Positions 1 through 12,596 of a DNA stretch of 64,000 nt are shown piece after piece. The DNA comes from Hemibagrus wyckioides (Eukaryota > Chordata > Actinopteri > Siluriformes > Bagridae). The position numbers and the translations under genes are program-made. Location: positions 15,903,511-15,967,510 of the forward strand of contig NC_080723.1 of the NCBI RefSeq assembly GCF_019097595.1, in the 5' to 3' direction. Every line of letters begins with the position of its first letter. Positions within the stretch are counted from its first letter, which is position 1. The notes beneath the pieces were generated by a model, which ran no database searches, was not told the origin of the DNA, and worked only from the letters and a program-made list of their open reading frames with translations.

Positions 1-2255
1 TCAGAACTAAAACACACATCATATTGCTGAGTAGATTTGGAGTAAGACCAGCTTCCATCAGGATGTGTGGTAATCACTGGGGCGCTGTATCTGCTCAAAC
101 TGCCACTTGTCAAGCAGCATTTTACAGCTATTAAACTGATTAGACTCAGTAAAAATATCACTGAAACTGACACAATGGCAATCAACAAGTACATGTTTAA
201 ATCGGAGAAACTATCCTCCTTTATCTGTGTTGGTTTCAATTGAGTCTTTATGTCCCCTGTGCTCTCAACAACCACAACATCAATAGACACAGTGGTTGAC
301 AGTGAGGGCTCTCCGTTATCAGAAACCAAAATGACCAGTGGGTGAGTTTTCAGGTCATTGTCACTCATTCTTCTTTTAGTCCTGATCTCTCCGCTGCTGG
401 TTCCAATCCAGAAAAGGTTGTTTCCTTTGGGTTCAGATACGTGATAAGAAAGCAGTGCATTATATCCAGAATCTGAGTCTACAGCTCTGATCTTGGCCAC
501 AAAATAGCCTGCTTCAGCAGAATATGGAACATTCTCTGTGTGAATAGATCCATGTTCGGAATAGGGAGTGAGAATCCCTGGACTGTTGTCATTCTCATCC
601 AGTATAAAAACATTCACAGTAACATTACTGCTCAGTGGAGGAACACCAAAGTCTGTGGCCTGTGCTATGAATTGAAATGTTTTTATCTCCTCATAGTTAA
701 ATGACTGCAGACTGTAAATATCTCCACTGTCAGGGTTTATGTTTACCATGGATGACACAGGAACATTTCGCGAGCCTTCTAGCAATGAATATGATATTCT
801 AGCATTGTCTGCAACATCATTGTCAAATGCAGATACTGTATAAATAACACATCCAACCTGACTGTTCTCTTTTACATGCACATTAATAGTTGGCTCAGTA
901 AAGCATGGCGCATTATCATTCACATCAGAAACCTGTACAGTAATGACAGTCGTGCTGGATAGAGATGGAGTCCCTTCATCAGTAGCTGTGATAGTGACGT
1001 TATACTGAGACGCACGTTCTCTGTCGAGAGGTCCATTTACAACTAATGTGTAATAATTCTTGTATGACTTTTGAATCTTAAATGGGACAGATCCAAGACT
1101 TTTAAGGGTTACTTTACCGTTTTTGCCAGCATCGTTATCAATAACAGTTATCATTCCCACCATTGTGTCAACCGGTGTATCCTCCTTAATAATGTCAACT
1201 AATGAGGTCACAAATATTTCCGGAACGTTATCGTTAATATCAATGATTTCTACTAGAATCTTGCACATTGCCGCTCTTGGATTATTACCTTTGTCCTTTG
1301 CCTGCACCCGAAGTTCAACCGCATTTTTCTTTTCATAATCTACATCACCCATCACTACAATTTCACCGGTTTCTGGATTTATTGAGAACGCGTTAAGATT
1401 TTGATCACTGTCGTGGTTAACAAACGAATAGGTAATTTCGCCGTTAACGCCTTCATCCAAATCACTGGCATGCACAGTAATTACGGGAGTACCTGGTGAA
1501 GCATTCTCGTTAACTTGAGCTTTATAGAGTGATCTACTGCACACCGGAACGTTATCATTAACATCTACCACATTTATAATAACAGGAATCGTTCCAGATC
1601 TGTGAGGTTTTCCTCCATCCACAGCAGTCAGTGTGATGTCGATCGCAGACTGTTTCTCTCTGTCTAAAGCTTTCTGCAGAATTAATTCAGCTGATACGCT
1701 CTGCTCTCCGCTATGTACATCAAGCGAAAAGTGTTCATTTTGGCTCAGCTTGTAGCTCTTTACCGAATTACTTCCCACGTCTGCATCATACGCGCTCGGT
1801 AAAGCAAATCTCTCCCCTGGAGCAGCTAACTCTGAAATATTTAACATCCATTCTGTCTGCCGAAATACTGGTGAGTTGTCGTTAATATCTAAAACGTTCA
1901 CCTCAAACCTATAAATATTCAGCGGTGACTTAGCGACAGCTTCTAGCGCTATAGAACAGTGTATGTTACGTTCACAAAGCTCTTCTCGATCAAGAATTTC
2001 TTTAACACTAATAATGCCGGTTTTCCGATTAAGATCAAAATACCTGCCATAGTTTTCGCTAACAATGTGGAATCCTCGGCTTTCAAGGTCCTGAACGTTT
2101 AGATTGAAATCTTTTGCCAAATTTCCGACTGCTGTGCCTGGGGTTGATTCTTCCGCTATTTGATAGACAATCTGTCCATTTACAAACCTCCAGAAATTAA
2201 GCAGTAGAAAATAACATATCCACGACTGAAATATTTGACCCGTTGATGCAGCCAT
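1..2255 (-). CDS. Clustered protocadherin variable exon 1 (GSWSYS subfamily), 3' end cut by window
   Basis: Homophilic cell-adhesion receptor of the clustered protocadherin family, expected on neuronal membranes. The frame is open from ATG at 2255 to base 1, about 751 codons, and lacks only the last part of the cytoplasmic segment. The signal peptide ends near FVNGQ, followed by EC1 to EC6 with DINDN, DVNDN, DINDN, DVNDN and DENDN linkers. A transmembrane helix ([11 protein letters not shown]...) and the [15 protein letters not shown] cytoplasmic motif follow, and the window ends within YDVCFSS. Differences from its neighbours include FWIG where others have FRIG in EC6, and CCLTSGSLSRYS after the membrane. 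The splice donor lies outside the window. It is probably gamma-type by position, but that cannot be settled without the constant exons. Confidence 0.93.
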   Translation of the reverse strand, partial: MAASTGQIFQSWICYFLLLNFWRFVNGQIVYQIAEESTPGTAVGNLAKDFNLNVQDLESRGFHIVSENYGRYFDLNRKTGIISVKEILDREELCERNIHCSIALEAVAKSPLNIYRFEVNVLDINDNSPVFRQTEWMLNISELAAPGERFALPSAYDADVGSNSVKSYKLSQNEHFSLDVHSGEQSVSAELILQKALDREKQSAIDITLTAVDGGKPHRSGTIPVIINVVDVNDNVPVCSRSLYKAQVNENASPGTPVITVHASDLDEGVNGEITYSFVNHDSDQNLNAFSINPETGEIVVMGDVDYEKKNAVELRVQAKDKGNNPRAAMCKILVEIIDINDNVPEIFVTSLVDIIKEDTPVDTMVGMITVIDNDAGKNGKVTLKSLGSVPFKIQKSYKNYYTLVVNGPLDRERASQYNVTITATDEGTPSLSSTTVITVQVSDVNDNAPCFTEPTINVHVKENSQVGCVIYTVSAFDNDVADNARISYSLLEGSRNVPVSSMVNINPDSGDIYSLQSFNYEEIKTFQFIAQATDFGVPPLSSNVTVNVFILDENDNSPGILTPYSEHGSIHTENVPYSAEAGYFVAKIRAVDSDSGYNALLSYHVSEPKGNNLFWIGTSSGEIRTKRRMSDNDLKTHPLVILVSDNGEPSLSTTVSIDVVVVESTGDIKTQLKPTQIKEDSFSDLNMYLLIAIVSVSVIFLLSLISLIAVKCCLTSGSLSRYSAPVITTHPDGSWSYSKSTQQYDVCFSS

Positions 2256-2376
2256 TTTAGGGCAATACAATAGCTCTGTCAAAAAAAATAAAAAATAATA
2301 GAAAAATCCATTCCCTTAGTTCCGAAAATGTATTTTGTCCGCGTTTAAACAGCAGTTAAGCACAATGGCGTATTCT

Positions 2377-2480
2377 AAACAAAGCCATCTGACCAGCAGA
2401 GAGATTGCCCTGCCTCGTGAAAGGCGGAGCATTAAAAAAAAACACGCAAAAGCGTAGAAGCCTAGTGACATCATGTGGCC
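2377..2480 (-). promoter_or_regulatory. Promoter elements of variable exon 1
   Basis: A CSE/CTCF-like element at 2456-2480 reads, in gene sense, CCACATGATGTCACTAGG. Nearer the ATG is a GGCTTTGTTT element (2377-2391 on the plus strand, AAACAAAGCCATCTG). Both recur at matching places above the other exons. No clear TATA box is seen. Confidence 0.6.
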
Positions 2481-3577
2481 AACTACAACTCTTATCGTTA
2501 TGCCGGTGTTTTTATGCATAATTCAAAACAATTATAAATTAGGACTGCAGATTCCAAATGATAGATTTCAAACTCTCCATCCCAGTGTTCAGTCTTTCCC
2601 TAAATTTGTATTTCCTAAATCCATGTATAGCCTACTTCAAAGAAAATTCCATGAATAACAACGCTCTACTCATTTTCTCTAGACATCAAACGTCTACCCA
2701 ATGACTTAACTATTCTCACTCCTTCCTCAAGCAACTGAGACTTAAACACATCTGCAGTGCACATGAAGATTTCCCCACCAAAAGAAGAGCGATTTTTTTT
2801 TCTAAAAGCAGATTTAGGTTAACTTGCCTGTAGTACTACTAATACTGAGAGAACAAGTGCACTGGCCTATAAACAATCAACTACTATAATAGAGAGAATT
2901 CTTCTGTTGCTCACTTTTAATAGTGGCTCAAATAATATTAAACATTGTATTTCAGGATGATCCCGAGTGGGCTTCTCCTCTCTGTAATAAATTATCAGCC
3001 TAATAATAAACATGACACCTATGTAGGCCACAAATTTACATTTCAAATGTTCTTCAACTTATTCTACAATTCAACACAATATCACAAGCCTTGAAGTAAT
3101 TCTCACTAGTTCCCAGGCAACACTGCAGAAGTTATTTATTGTCTTTCCTGCAAGAGATTCAATCTGATTTATTTTGGCAAAACCAAGAGAAGACCAGCTT
3201 GTCCAGATTGTGGAGTACCTTAATATTGTCATAAAGGCTTTCTACTTTCCAGTGCGAGACACTTCCACAGCAACGAACATAACAACAATAATGACAACTC
3301 ATTTTGGAATGATAGTTGTTTCTATGGGAGCAGTTAATTGAGTAAGCTTAAGGAAAGACTATGTCTACAAACTGAGGAAAGTGTTTCTCTGCTTGTCTTT
3401 GGTGGGTTTTTCTATAACATTTTGTTTATAATTGCAAATTAAAAGCGTTTCTCTTAACAAAGCCTCACCTGATGTAATACAAGACAGCGGTCACACTTAG
3501 TTGAATAAAGTTTAGCTGTGATGAAATATATGTGGTACATATTTATGCAAAGCAATGCTACTTGAATTCATTCTTAC
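2481..3577. other. Spacer between exons 1 and 2, no feature seen
   Basis: AT-rich DNA between the exon 1 promoter and the exon 2 donor. I found no coding potential, RE1-like site or recognisable repeat. Confidence 0.5.
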
Positions 3578-5956
3578 CTTTCCATTAGTTGGGAGTGTCT
3601 GTGTTTTGTTTAAAGTGTCCCCTTCACTTATGCTTATAAGCTCTGCATCTGTAGGTGGAAACTGTGCAGGGAAAACCACTACATCACTCTTCAATGTGTC
3701 AGAGCTAAAACATACATCATACTGCTGAGTAGATTTGGAGTAAGACCAGCTTCCATCAGGATGTGTGGTAATCACTGGCGCACTGTATCTACTGAAACTG
3801 TCATCAGTCCTGCAGCATTTTACAGCTATTAAACTGATCAGACTCAGTAAAAATATCACTGAAACTGATACAATGGCGATCAGCAAATACATGTTTAAAT
3901 TGGAGAAACTGTCCTCCTTTAACGGGACTTGTTTGAATTGAGTCTTTATGTCACCTGTGCTCTCAACAACCACAACATCAATAGACACAGTGGCTGACAG
4001 TGAGGGCTCTCCATTATCAGAAACCAAAATAACCAATGGATGAGTTTTCAGGTCATTGTCACTCATTCTCCTCTTAGTCCTGATCTCTCCGCTGCTGGTT
4101 CCAATCCGGAAAAGGTTGTTTCCTTTGGGTTCAGATATGTGATAAGAAAGCAGTGCATTATATCCAGAATCTGAGTCTACAGCTCTGATCTTTGCCACAA
4201 AGTAGCCCGCTTCAGCAGAATAGGGAATGTTCTCGGCATGAACAGAGCCATGCTCAGAATAGGGAGCGAGAATTGCAGGACTGTTGTCATTCTCATCCAG
4301 GATAAAGACATTTACAGTGACGTTACTGCTCAGTGGAGGAACACCAGAGTCTGTAGCCTGAACTTTAAACTGAAATGTTTTGATCTCTTCATAGTTAAAT
4401 GACTGCAAACTGTAAATATCCCCATTGACAGAGTTTATGTTTATCATAGATGACAGAGGAATGCTTTTTGAGCTTCCTAGTAATAAGTATGATAATCTGG
4501 CATTATCACCAATATCCAGATCAGAAGCAGATACTGTAAAAATAACATCTCCAACCTGACTGTTCTCTCTCAAATAAACATTGATTAAGGGCTCTGGAAA
4601 ATGTGGTGCATTGTCATTCACATCAGAGACGTGTACAGTAATGATAGTCGTGCTAGACAGAGGTGGAGTCCCTTCATCAATAGCTGTAATTTTGATATTA
4701 TACTGAGATGTAATCTCTCTGTCTAAAGGACCATCTACAGCTAATATGTAATAATTCTTATACGAATTCTGTACCCTAAATGAAACAGATCCGGTGATTT
4801 TCAAGTTTACTTGACCGTTTTTACCACTATCATTATCTATAACCGTTATCATTCCGACAGTTGTATCAAGTTGAGCATCCTCTTTTACCGTGCTTATTAA
4901 AGACGTAACAGATATTTCCGGTATATTGTCATTAATATCAATCACCTCGACTAATACTTTGCAGTGCGCCGCTCTTGGATTCGGTCCTTTGTCTTTAGCT
5001 TGGACCCGAAGTTCAACAGCGCTTTTTCTTTCATAGTCCAGTTGACCTATTATTGTGATTTCTCCCGTTTCTGAGTTTATAGAAAATATACTAGTATCTT
5101 GGTCATTACCCTGTTTGTAAAACTCATAAACGATCTCACCATTCAGACCCTCATCCAAATCAGTTGCATGTACTGTAACTACGACTGAGCCCGGAGGTGC
5201 ATTCTCTTGGACGCGAGCTTTATACAAAGACTTACTAAAAACCGGAATGTTATCATTAACATCTTTCACATTTACAATAATATTCACCGTCCCGGATCGA
5301 GGAGGTTTTCCTCCATCTATTGCAGCTAATGTTAGGTGGATCACAGAGTGCTTTTCCCGGTCTAATGACTTTTGTAGCACTAATTCAGCAGACACACTCT
5401 GTGTTCCGCTGCTCTGCACATCCAGGGAGAAGTAATCATTTTGATTTAGCTTGTAGCTTTTTACAGAGTTACTGCCTATGTCTGCGTCAAACGCATTTGG
5501 TAATGGGAATCTCTCACCTGGAAACGCTGATTCAACAATATTTATGTCAATTTCCTTTGATTGGAATGTTGGGACATTGTCATTAATATCTAATACGTTC
5601 ACTTCAAATCGGTAAATGTTCAATGGCGAATGGACAATAATTTCCAAGGCTAAAGAACATTTCGTTCTCTGTTCACATAGAGCTTCTCTATCTATTCTAT
5701 CCTTAACTTGAAGAACACCCGTCTTCATATTTAAATCAAAATACCTTTTATTGTCTGCCGAAACAAGCTGTAGTGAACGTCGGTTAAAGTCCTGTATATT
5801 AATGTTTAAATCCTTTGATACATTTCCGATGACAGTGCCAGCTTTCCCCTCCTCTGACAAGGAATACACAATTTGCCCCTCCGCGATGCTCCAGCAGTGG
5901 ATAATCAGTGAAAACCACAACCATATAAAAAATCTGTTTGCCACTAGTGAAGCCAT
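3578..5956 (-). CDS. Clustered protocadherin variable exon 2 (GSWSYS subfamily)
   Basis: Complete variable exon of 793 codons. ATG at 5956 begins a signal peptide (residues 1-27, ending IAEG|Q). EC1 is about 28-127, EC2 128-236, EC3 237-344, EC4 345-449, EC5 450-558 and EC6 559-665. Calcium-binding linker motifs are DINDN 123, DVNDN 232, DINDN 340, DVNDN 445 and DENDN 554. The transmembrane helix is about 689-713, and PDGSWSYS is at 733-740. Coding ends after Lys793 (...QTLPTNGK) at donor AAG|GTAAGA, so the reading frame that continues to 3512 is intron. EC1 carries the protocadherin Cys-x5-Cys pair (LCEQRTKC). Its EC1-EC5 are clearly distinct from the neighbouring tandem array, while EC6 onward is nearly the same. 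Confidence 0.95.
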
Positions 5957-6059
5957 TGTACATCAGCACTAAGGACTGGCGAAATTAAATCCATATAGCT
6001 GAAAGCAACCATCCAACTGAACAATCCTTAAACTGCATCTGTGTACAATGGCGTATCCG

Positions 6060-6165
6060 GAACAAAGCCCTCAGCTAGACCGAACACATTTACGTAAGAA
6101 GAAGGCGCGTCGCAAGGCACCGGAAGAGGTTTTTCAGAGTGGAAAGCTAGCGACATCGTGTGGAG
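6060..6165 (-). promoter_or_regulatory. Promoter elements of variable exon 2
   Basis: The CSE-like element at 6145-6164 reads CCACACGATGTCGCTAGC in gene sense and includes the CGCT core known from mammalian protocadherin promoters. AACAAAGCCCTC at 6061-6072 is the shared GGCTTTGTT element nearer the gene. The CSE is about 190 bases above the ATG, and I see no TATA box between the two elements. Confidence 0.65.
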
Positions 6166-6240
6166 AAGTGCAAATCATAAAATTATTAAACGTAAAGAAA
6201 ACTGGACTTAATCGGTATGTGAAGTAGGTAAGCACTTACG

Positions 6241-6241
6241 T

Positions 6242-6304
<63 letters not shown>

Positions 6305-6307
6305 AAA
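6241..6307. repeat. (GAAA)n microsatellite
   Basis: About 16 copies of GAAA in the spacer between exons 2 and 3. Confidence 0.95.
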
Positions 6308-6504
6308 TATGTGATGTATTAGAAAGCCCTCATGTTATATTGCAGTCACGCACTTGCTGAGCTACGTCTAAACAACACACAGTAAGCGATTCAGTAAATT
6401 ATTTAAAATAACACTAGTAAGAAAAGTTAAATAAATAAAATAAATAAAAAATTCTAGCATTAAATTCTGAACGCTGAAGTAAAAAAAAAAGCAGGCCGGA
6501 AAAC

Positions 6505-6525
6505 TTCAGCACCATGGACAGAGCC
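6505..6525 (+). promoter_or_regulatory. RE1/NRSE-like (REST binding) site
   Basis: TTCAGCACC-AT-GGACAGAGCC fits the full 17-base core of the RE1 consensus without mismatch. It is 366 bases downstream of the donor of exon 3, inside the intron of the pre-mRNA. REST recruits repressors to neuronal genes outside neurons. Confidence 0.75.
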
Positions 6526-6890
6526 AGTGAATAACACTTATTTGCACAAACCACAAACTACCTGAACGCGTTACAAAAAACCCGCAGCAACAGTAACTTA
6601 CAAAAACGTTATATTAGGAAATCAGGAAACAAGCTATTTGTAAGGTTTTTAATAGTGAAAATAAAACTAATAGGCATAATGAACGCACAATATATTTAAT
6701 AAACGCACGACAGAAATGTAGTTAAATATTAAAATGAATAGCATAAATTACTAACCACAAAGAAAGAATGGCAAAATATAATCTAATCGTAAACTCTGAA
6801 GGAAAAGAAGCTATTTGCAATTATAAACTCCTAATCTATAGCAACAATAAGACTTTATTGGGCTAAAAGTAGAGTTCTAATAAATCTTAC

Positions 6891-9263
6891 CTTTTCTTTG
6901 CTAGGAAGAGTCTGGGTTCTACTAAAAGTTTCTCCATCATTTATATTGATCAAATCAGCATCTGTGGGTGGAAACTGTGCAGGAAAAACCACAACGTCAC
7001 TCTTCAGTGTGTCCGAGCTAAAACATACATCATATTGCTGAGTAGATTTGGAGTAAGACCAGCTTCCATCAGGATGTGTGGTGATCACTGGAGCGCTGTA
7101 TCTACTGAAACTGCCATCAGTCCTGCAGCATTTTACAGCTATTAAACTGATCAGACTCAGTAAAAATATCACTGAAACTGATACAATGGCGATCAGCAAA
7201 TACATGTTTAAATAGGAGAAACTGTCCTCCTTTAACGGGACTTGTTTGAATTGAGTCTTTATGTCACCTGTGCTCTCAACAACCACAACATCAATAGATA
7301 CAGTGGCTGACAGTGAGGGATCTCCATTATCAGAAACCAAAATGACTAGTGGGTGAGTTTTCATGTCATTGTCACTCATTCTCCTCTTAGTCCTGATCTC
7401 TCCACTGCTGGTTCCAATCCGAAAAAGGTTGTTTCCTTTAGGTTCAGAGATGTGATAAGAAAGCAGTGCATTGTATCCAGAATCTGAGTCTACAGCTCTG
7501 ATCTTGGCCACAAAGTAACCCGCTTCAGCAGAATAGGGAATGTTCTCGGTGTGAACAGAGCCATGCTCAGAATAGGGAGCGAGAATCGCAGGACTGTTGT
7601 CATTTTCATCCAGGATAAAAACATTCACAGTCACATTACTGCTCTGTGGAGGAACACCAGAGTCTGTGGCCTGAACTCTAAACTGAAATGTTTTTAATTC
7701 TTCATAGTTAAATGTTTGCAGACTATAAATATCACCACTGTCCGAGTTTATATTTACCATTGATGTTACGTAACCGGTTTTAGAGGTGTCTTGTAATAAA
7801 TATGATATTCTAGCATTATCACCAATATCAGGATCAAAAGCAGATACTGTATAAATGACAGCCCCAACCGGACTGTTCTCTTTCAAATACACATTAATAA
7901 CGGTGTCTTGAAAACGTGGTGCGTTGTCATTTACATCAGAAATGTGTACAGTAATGACAGTGGTGCTGGATAAAGGAGGAATCCCTTCATCAGTAGCCGT
8001 GAGAGTTATGTTATATTGAGACACGCTCTCTCTGTCTAGTGGGCCATCGACCACTAGAGAATATTTATTTTTGTAAGTGTGCCGTATTTTAAACGGTACG
8101 GAGCTGTGAATTTTTATATTTACAGCACCATTTTTACCAGCATCGTTGTCTTTTACTGTTATCAATCCAACCATTGTATCAGCGGTAGCGTCCTCTCTAA
8201 TCGTATTAACCAAAGAATTAACGGATATCTCTGGAACATTATCGTTAACGTCAATGATTTCCACTAAAACTTTACATAATGCTGCTCGTGGTTTATCTCC
8301 TTTATCTTTAGCCTGAACACGAATTTCAAGCGCATTTTGTGTCTCAAAATCGACAACACCCTGTACAGTAATCAGCCCAGTTTCAGAGTCAATCGAAAAT
8401 GCCTGAACATGCTTATTGTTGATTTGATTAGCAAAAGAATAAACAACCTCGCCGTTTTTGCCCTCGTCTGCGTCAGTAGCATGAACCGAAACAACGGATG
8501 TACCACTTGGAGAGTTTTCGATGACACTGGCTTTGTAAAGTGCCTTACTAAAGACTGGAACATTATCGTTTACATCCTCCACACTTATAACTATTTGTAA
8601 AGTACCGGATCTGGAAGGTTTTCCTCCATCTACAGCAGTCAGTATGAGCTGAATCACAGGCTGTTTCTCTCTGTCTAAAGCTTTCTGTAAAACTAATTCA
8701 GCAGAAACACTTTGCTCTCCGTTGCTCTGGACATCTAGAGAAAAGTGTTCATTTTGGCTGAGCTTGTAACTCTTTACTGCGTGACTGCCCACATCTGCAT
8801 CAAACGCACTGGGTAATAGAAACCTGTCCCCAGGAAATGCTGATTCTGAAATATTCAGTCCTGTTTTAGACAACGGAAAAGTTGGCGTATTGTCGTTAAT
8901 ATCAACGACGTTAACTTCAAACCGATACATATTCAACGGCGAGTTAACAATTGCCTCTAATTCCAATGAGCATTTTGCGTCTCGGTTGCAGAGATCCTCT
9001 CGGTCTATTCTTTCTTTAACATGTAAAATCCCCGTTTTTAAATTAATGTCAAAATACCTCTTATTTGGTCCCGGAACGATTTCAAATCCTCGATGTCCAA
9101 GGTCTAGCACATTTAGATTTAAATCTTTTGCTAGATTTCCGATTTCTGTTCCTGGACTAGCCTCCTCCAAAACAACGTATGCAATCTGCCCGTACACTAT
9201 ACTCCAACACAATGAAACCGCAAAAATCCACAGAATGATACAACTCCCCTTCATTGCAGTCAT
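6891..9263 (-). CDS. Clustered protocadherin variable exon 3 (tandem array member a)
   Basis: Complete variable exon, 791 codons, ending ...TLPSKEK at donor AAG|GTAAGA. The start is ATG 9263 (MTAMKGSC). An in-frame TAA lies three codons upstream (9270-9272), which fixes this start for the whole array. The signal peptide ends SIVYG|Q, and EC1-EC6, a membrane helix and PDGSWSYS follow. It is the most divergent of five closely related copies: EC3 has SFANQINNKHVQAF and the tail has DADLININDGETFSR. It shares LNVLDLGHRG in EC1 with copy e (20250-22622) rather than with its neighbour, a sign of patchwork exchange. An RE1-like site lies 366 bases beyond the donor. Confidence 0.95.
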
Positions 9264-9376
9264 AATCCGTTATATCACAGTTATTTTTGGAAATCATAAG
9301 CAGCTACGGGTTGCAATACGACGTAATGTAAATTACAAAGGGTGAAACTATAATCCTAGGTTCGTCGCATCTTCAG

Positions 9377-9479
9377 AACAAAGCCCTCTGTGTGGAGGAC
9401 GGACTTAGACTGAAGGGAGGAGCCTCCGAAAAAATATACAATCCTTCAACTGCAGGTGGCGAGAGACACCACGTGGAGA
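9377..9479 (-). promoter_or_regulatory. Promoter elements of variable exon 3
   Basis: In gene sense: CSE-like CCACGTGGTGTCTCTCGC (9459-9476), a TATA-like AT run (about 9429-9439) and CAGAGGGCTTTGTT (9377-9390). On the plus strand, ACTGCAGGTGGCGA just beside the CSE is a second CTCF-like match in the opposite direction. Confidence 0.65.
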
Positions 9480-9969
9480 AATAATATCATTGTCATCAAT
9501 ACCTAATCCCGCGACGAAAACAAATACAGCGAATGTATTTCAAAAATTAAACTAATAGAAATAAAGAATGTGAAAATGTGACATTTCTACTATATAGTTC
9601 TGGCAGCCACATGGTACCCCAAGAGACGAAAAGGGCGAAAACTGCATTTAACAGTTTAAGTCCAATTCCAATGAGAGGCAACAACATATAGGTTACTGTA
9701 TATATCACTGTGTTTATTAAATTGTTTGCTCATCCAACATCTGTGGAGTCAGAAAGCCAGAGTCTAGCTTAAATATTATCCTAAATGAACAATTTCCACA
9801 TTGATTGCTAAATTATTTAAATAATATTTCCAAATTTGAGATGACAAACTAAATAACAAACAAGAAAACTATTCTGGTTAAAACTGACGTTTTATTAATA
9901 TTTAACCTATCTGCAACACTTATAGAAATGATTAGATACATGAAATGAGCAAAAATGAAGATCGCTGTA

Positions 9970-9990
9970 TTTAGTACCATGGACAGCAAG
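9970..9990 (+). promoter_or_regulatory. RE1-like site, one-mismatch variant
   Basis: TTTAGTACC-AT-GGACAGCAAG has one departure from the RE1 core (T at the sixth base). It lies 121 bases past the donor of exon 4. Confidence 0.55.
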
Positions 9991-10110
9991 TCTATATACA
10001 TTATCAAATGAAGCTGAATTTAAGAATATTGAAGGGAAACTAGTAGACAGTTTTCAGATATCAGTAATGCTTGAACACATTCCATAATGATCTATCGTCA
10101 CAGATCTTAC

Positions 10111-12483
10111 CTTCTCTTTATTGGGGAGTGTTTGTGTCCTATTATAAGTGTCTTCTCCACTTATACTGATCAATTCAGCATCTGTAGGTGGAAAATGTGC
10201 AGGGAAAACCACAACGTCGCTCTTCAGTGTGTCCGAGCTAAAACATACATCATATTGCTGAGTAGATTTGGAGTAAGACCAGCTTCCATCAGGATGTGTG
10301 GTGATCACTGGGGCACTGTATCTACTGAAACTGTCATCAGTCCTGCAGCATTTTACAGCTATTAAACTGATCAGACTCAGTAAAAATATCACTGAAACTG
10401 ATACAATGGCGATCAGCAAATACATGTTTAAATAGGAGAAACTGTCCTCCTTTAACGGGACTTGTTTGAATTGAGTCTTTATGTCACCTGTACTCTCAAC
10501 AACCACAACATCAATAGATACAGTGGCTGACAGTGAGGGCTCTCCGTTATCAGAAACCAATATAACCAATGGGTGAGTTTTCAGGTCATTGTCACTCATT
10601 CTCCTCTTAGTTCTGATCTCTCCACTGTTGCTTCCAATCCGAAAAAGGTTGTTTCCTTTGGGTTCAGATATGTGATAAGAAAGCAGTGCATTGTATCCAG
10701 AATCTGAGTCTACAGCTCTGATCTTTGCCACAAAGTAGCCCGCTTCAGCAGAATAGGGAATGTTCTCAGTGTGAACAGAGCCATGCTCAGAATAGGGAGC
10801 GAGAATCGCAGGACTGTTGTCATTCTCATCCAGGATAAAAACATTCACAGTCACGTTACTGCTCTGTGGAGGAACACCAGAGTCTGTGGCCTGAACTGTA
10901 AACTGAAATGTTTTTAATTCCTCATAATTAAATGTTTGCAGACTGTAAATATCACCACTGTCTGAGTTTATATTTACCATAGACATTACGTAACCGGTTT
11001 TAGAGGTTTCTTGTAATGAATATGATGTTCTAGCATTATCACCAACATCAGGATCAAAAGCAGATACTGTATAAATAACAGCCCCAACCGGACTGTTCTC
11101 TTTCAAATACACATTAATAACGGTGTCTTGAAAACGTGGTGCGTTGTCATTTACATCAGAAATGTGTACAGTAATGACAGTGGTGCTGGATAGAGGAGGA
11201 ATCCCTTCATCAGTAGCCGTGAGAGTTATATTATATTGAGACACGCTCTCTCTGTCTAGTGGGCCATCGACTACTAGAGAATATTTATTTTTGTAAGTGT
11301 GCTGTATTTTAAACGGTACAGAGTTGTGAATTTTTATATTTACAGCACCATTTTTACCAGCATCGTTGTCTTTTACTGTTATCAATCCAACCATTGTACC
11401 AGCGGTAGCGTCCTCTCTAATCATATTAACCAAAGAATTAACGGAGATCTCTGGAGAATTATCGTTAATGTCCATGATTTCCACTAAAACTTTACATAAT
11501 GCTGCTCGTGGTTTATCTCCTTTATCTTTAGCCTGAACACGAATTTCAAGTGCATTTTGTGTCTCAAAATCGACAACATCCTGTACAGTAATCAGCCCAG
11601 TTTCAGAGTCAATCGAAAATGCCCGAACATGCTTATTGTTGTTTTGATTGATGAAAGAATACACGATCTCGCCGTTTTTGCCCTCGTCTGCATCAGTAGC
11701 ATGAACCGAAATAACGGATGTACCGCGTGGAGAGTTTTCGATGACGCTGGCTTTGTAAAGTGCCTTACTAAAGACTGGGACATTATCGTTTATATCCTCA
11801 ACACTTATGACTATCTGCAAAGTACCGGATCTGGAAGGTTTTCCTCCGTCTACAGCAGTCAGTATGAGCTGAATCACAGGCTGTTTCTCTCGGTCTAAAG
11901 CTTTCTGTAAAACTAATTCAGCGGAAACGCTTTCCTCTCCATTGCTCTGGACATCTAGAGAAAAGTGTTCATTTTGGCTGAGCTTGTAACTCTTTACTGC
12001 GTAATTGCTCACATCTGCATCAAATGCACTTGGTAATGGAAACCTCTCCCCGGGAAATGCTGATTCTGAAATATTCAGTCCTGTTTTAGACAACGGAAAA
12101 GTTGGAGTATTGTCGTTAATATCAATTACGTTAACTTCAAACCGAAACATATTCAACGGCGAGTTAACAATTGCCTCTAATTCCAGTGAGCATTTTGCGT
12201 CTCGGTTGCAGAGATCCTCTCGGTCTATTCTTTCTTTAACATGTAAAATCCCCGTTTTTAAATTAATGTCAAAATACCTCTTATTTGGTCCCGGAACGAT
12301 TTCAAATCCTCGATGTCCCAGGTCTTGCACATTTAGATTTAAATCTTTTGCTAGATTTCCGATTTCTGTTCCTGGGCTAGCCTCCTCCAAAACAACGTAT
12401 GCAATCTGCCCGTCCACTATACTCCAACACAATGAAACCGCAAAAATCCACAGAATGACACAACTCCCCTTCATTGCAGTCAT
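10111..12483 (-). CDS. Clustered protocadherin variable exon 4 (tandem array member b)
   Basis: Complete variable exon, 791 codons, ATG at 12483 (MTAMKGSC), donor AAG|GTAAGA after ...TLPNKEK. The frame continues five codons upstream to a GTG at 12498, but that is not an initiator, and the paralogues at 9263 and 19241 start at MTAMK. All five linker motifs are intact: DINDN, DINDN, DINDN, DVNDN and DENDN. EC3 carries [14 protein letters not shown], close to member a. EC2 has [14 protein letters not shown] where its sisters have [13 protein letters not shown]. The reading frame past the donor (to 10054) is intron and is shared with members c-e because the flanks were copied too. An RE1-like site lies 121 bases past the donor. 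Confidence 0.95.
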
Positions 12484-12596
12484 AATCCGAAATATCACAG
12501 TTATTTTTGGAAAACATAAGCAGCTACGGTTTGCAACACGACGAAATGTAAATTACTGAGGGTAAAACGATCATCCTAGATTCGTCGCATCTTCAG

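Larger units (their letters stand above)
9264..10110. repeat. Array spacer between exons 3 and 4
   Basis: Noncoding DNA homologous to the spacers at 12484-13493, 15867-16874 and 19242-20249. It contains the promoter of exon 3 (right of the exon), a shared TTCTGGCAGCCAC block near 9600 and the RE1-like site near 9970. It is shorter than the other three because a segment near 9690 is missing. Confidence 0.7.

Noticed and set aside
3512..3577. Reading frame beyond the donor of exon 2 (and similar tails after the other exons)
   Set aside because: The GTAAG donor is at the same homologous place in every exon, and the tails differ in length and sequence, so they are intron read-through.
10087..10365. 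92-codon plus-strand frame ([12 protein letters not shown]...) repeated at 13470, 16851 and 20226
   Set aside because: It is antisense to the end of a protocadherin exon and recurs only because the exons were duplicated. No signal or independent conservation supports translation.
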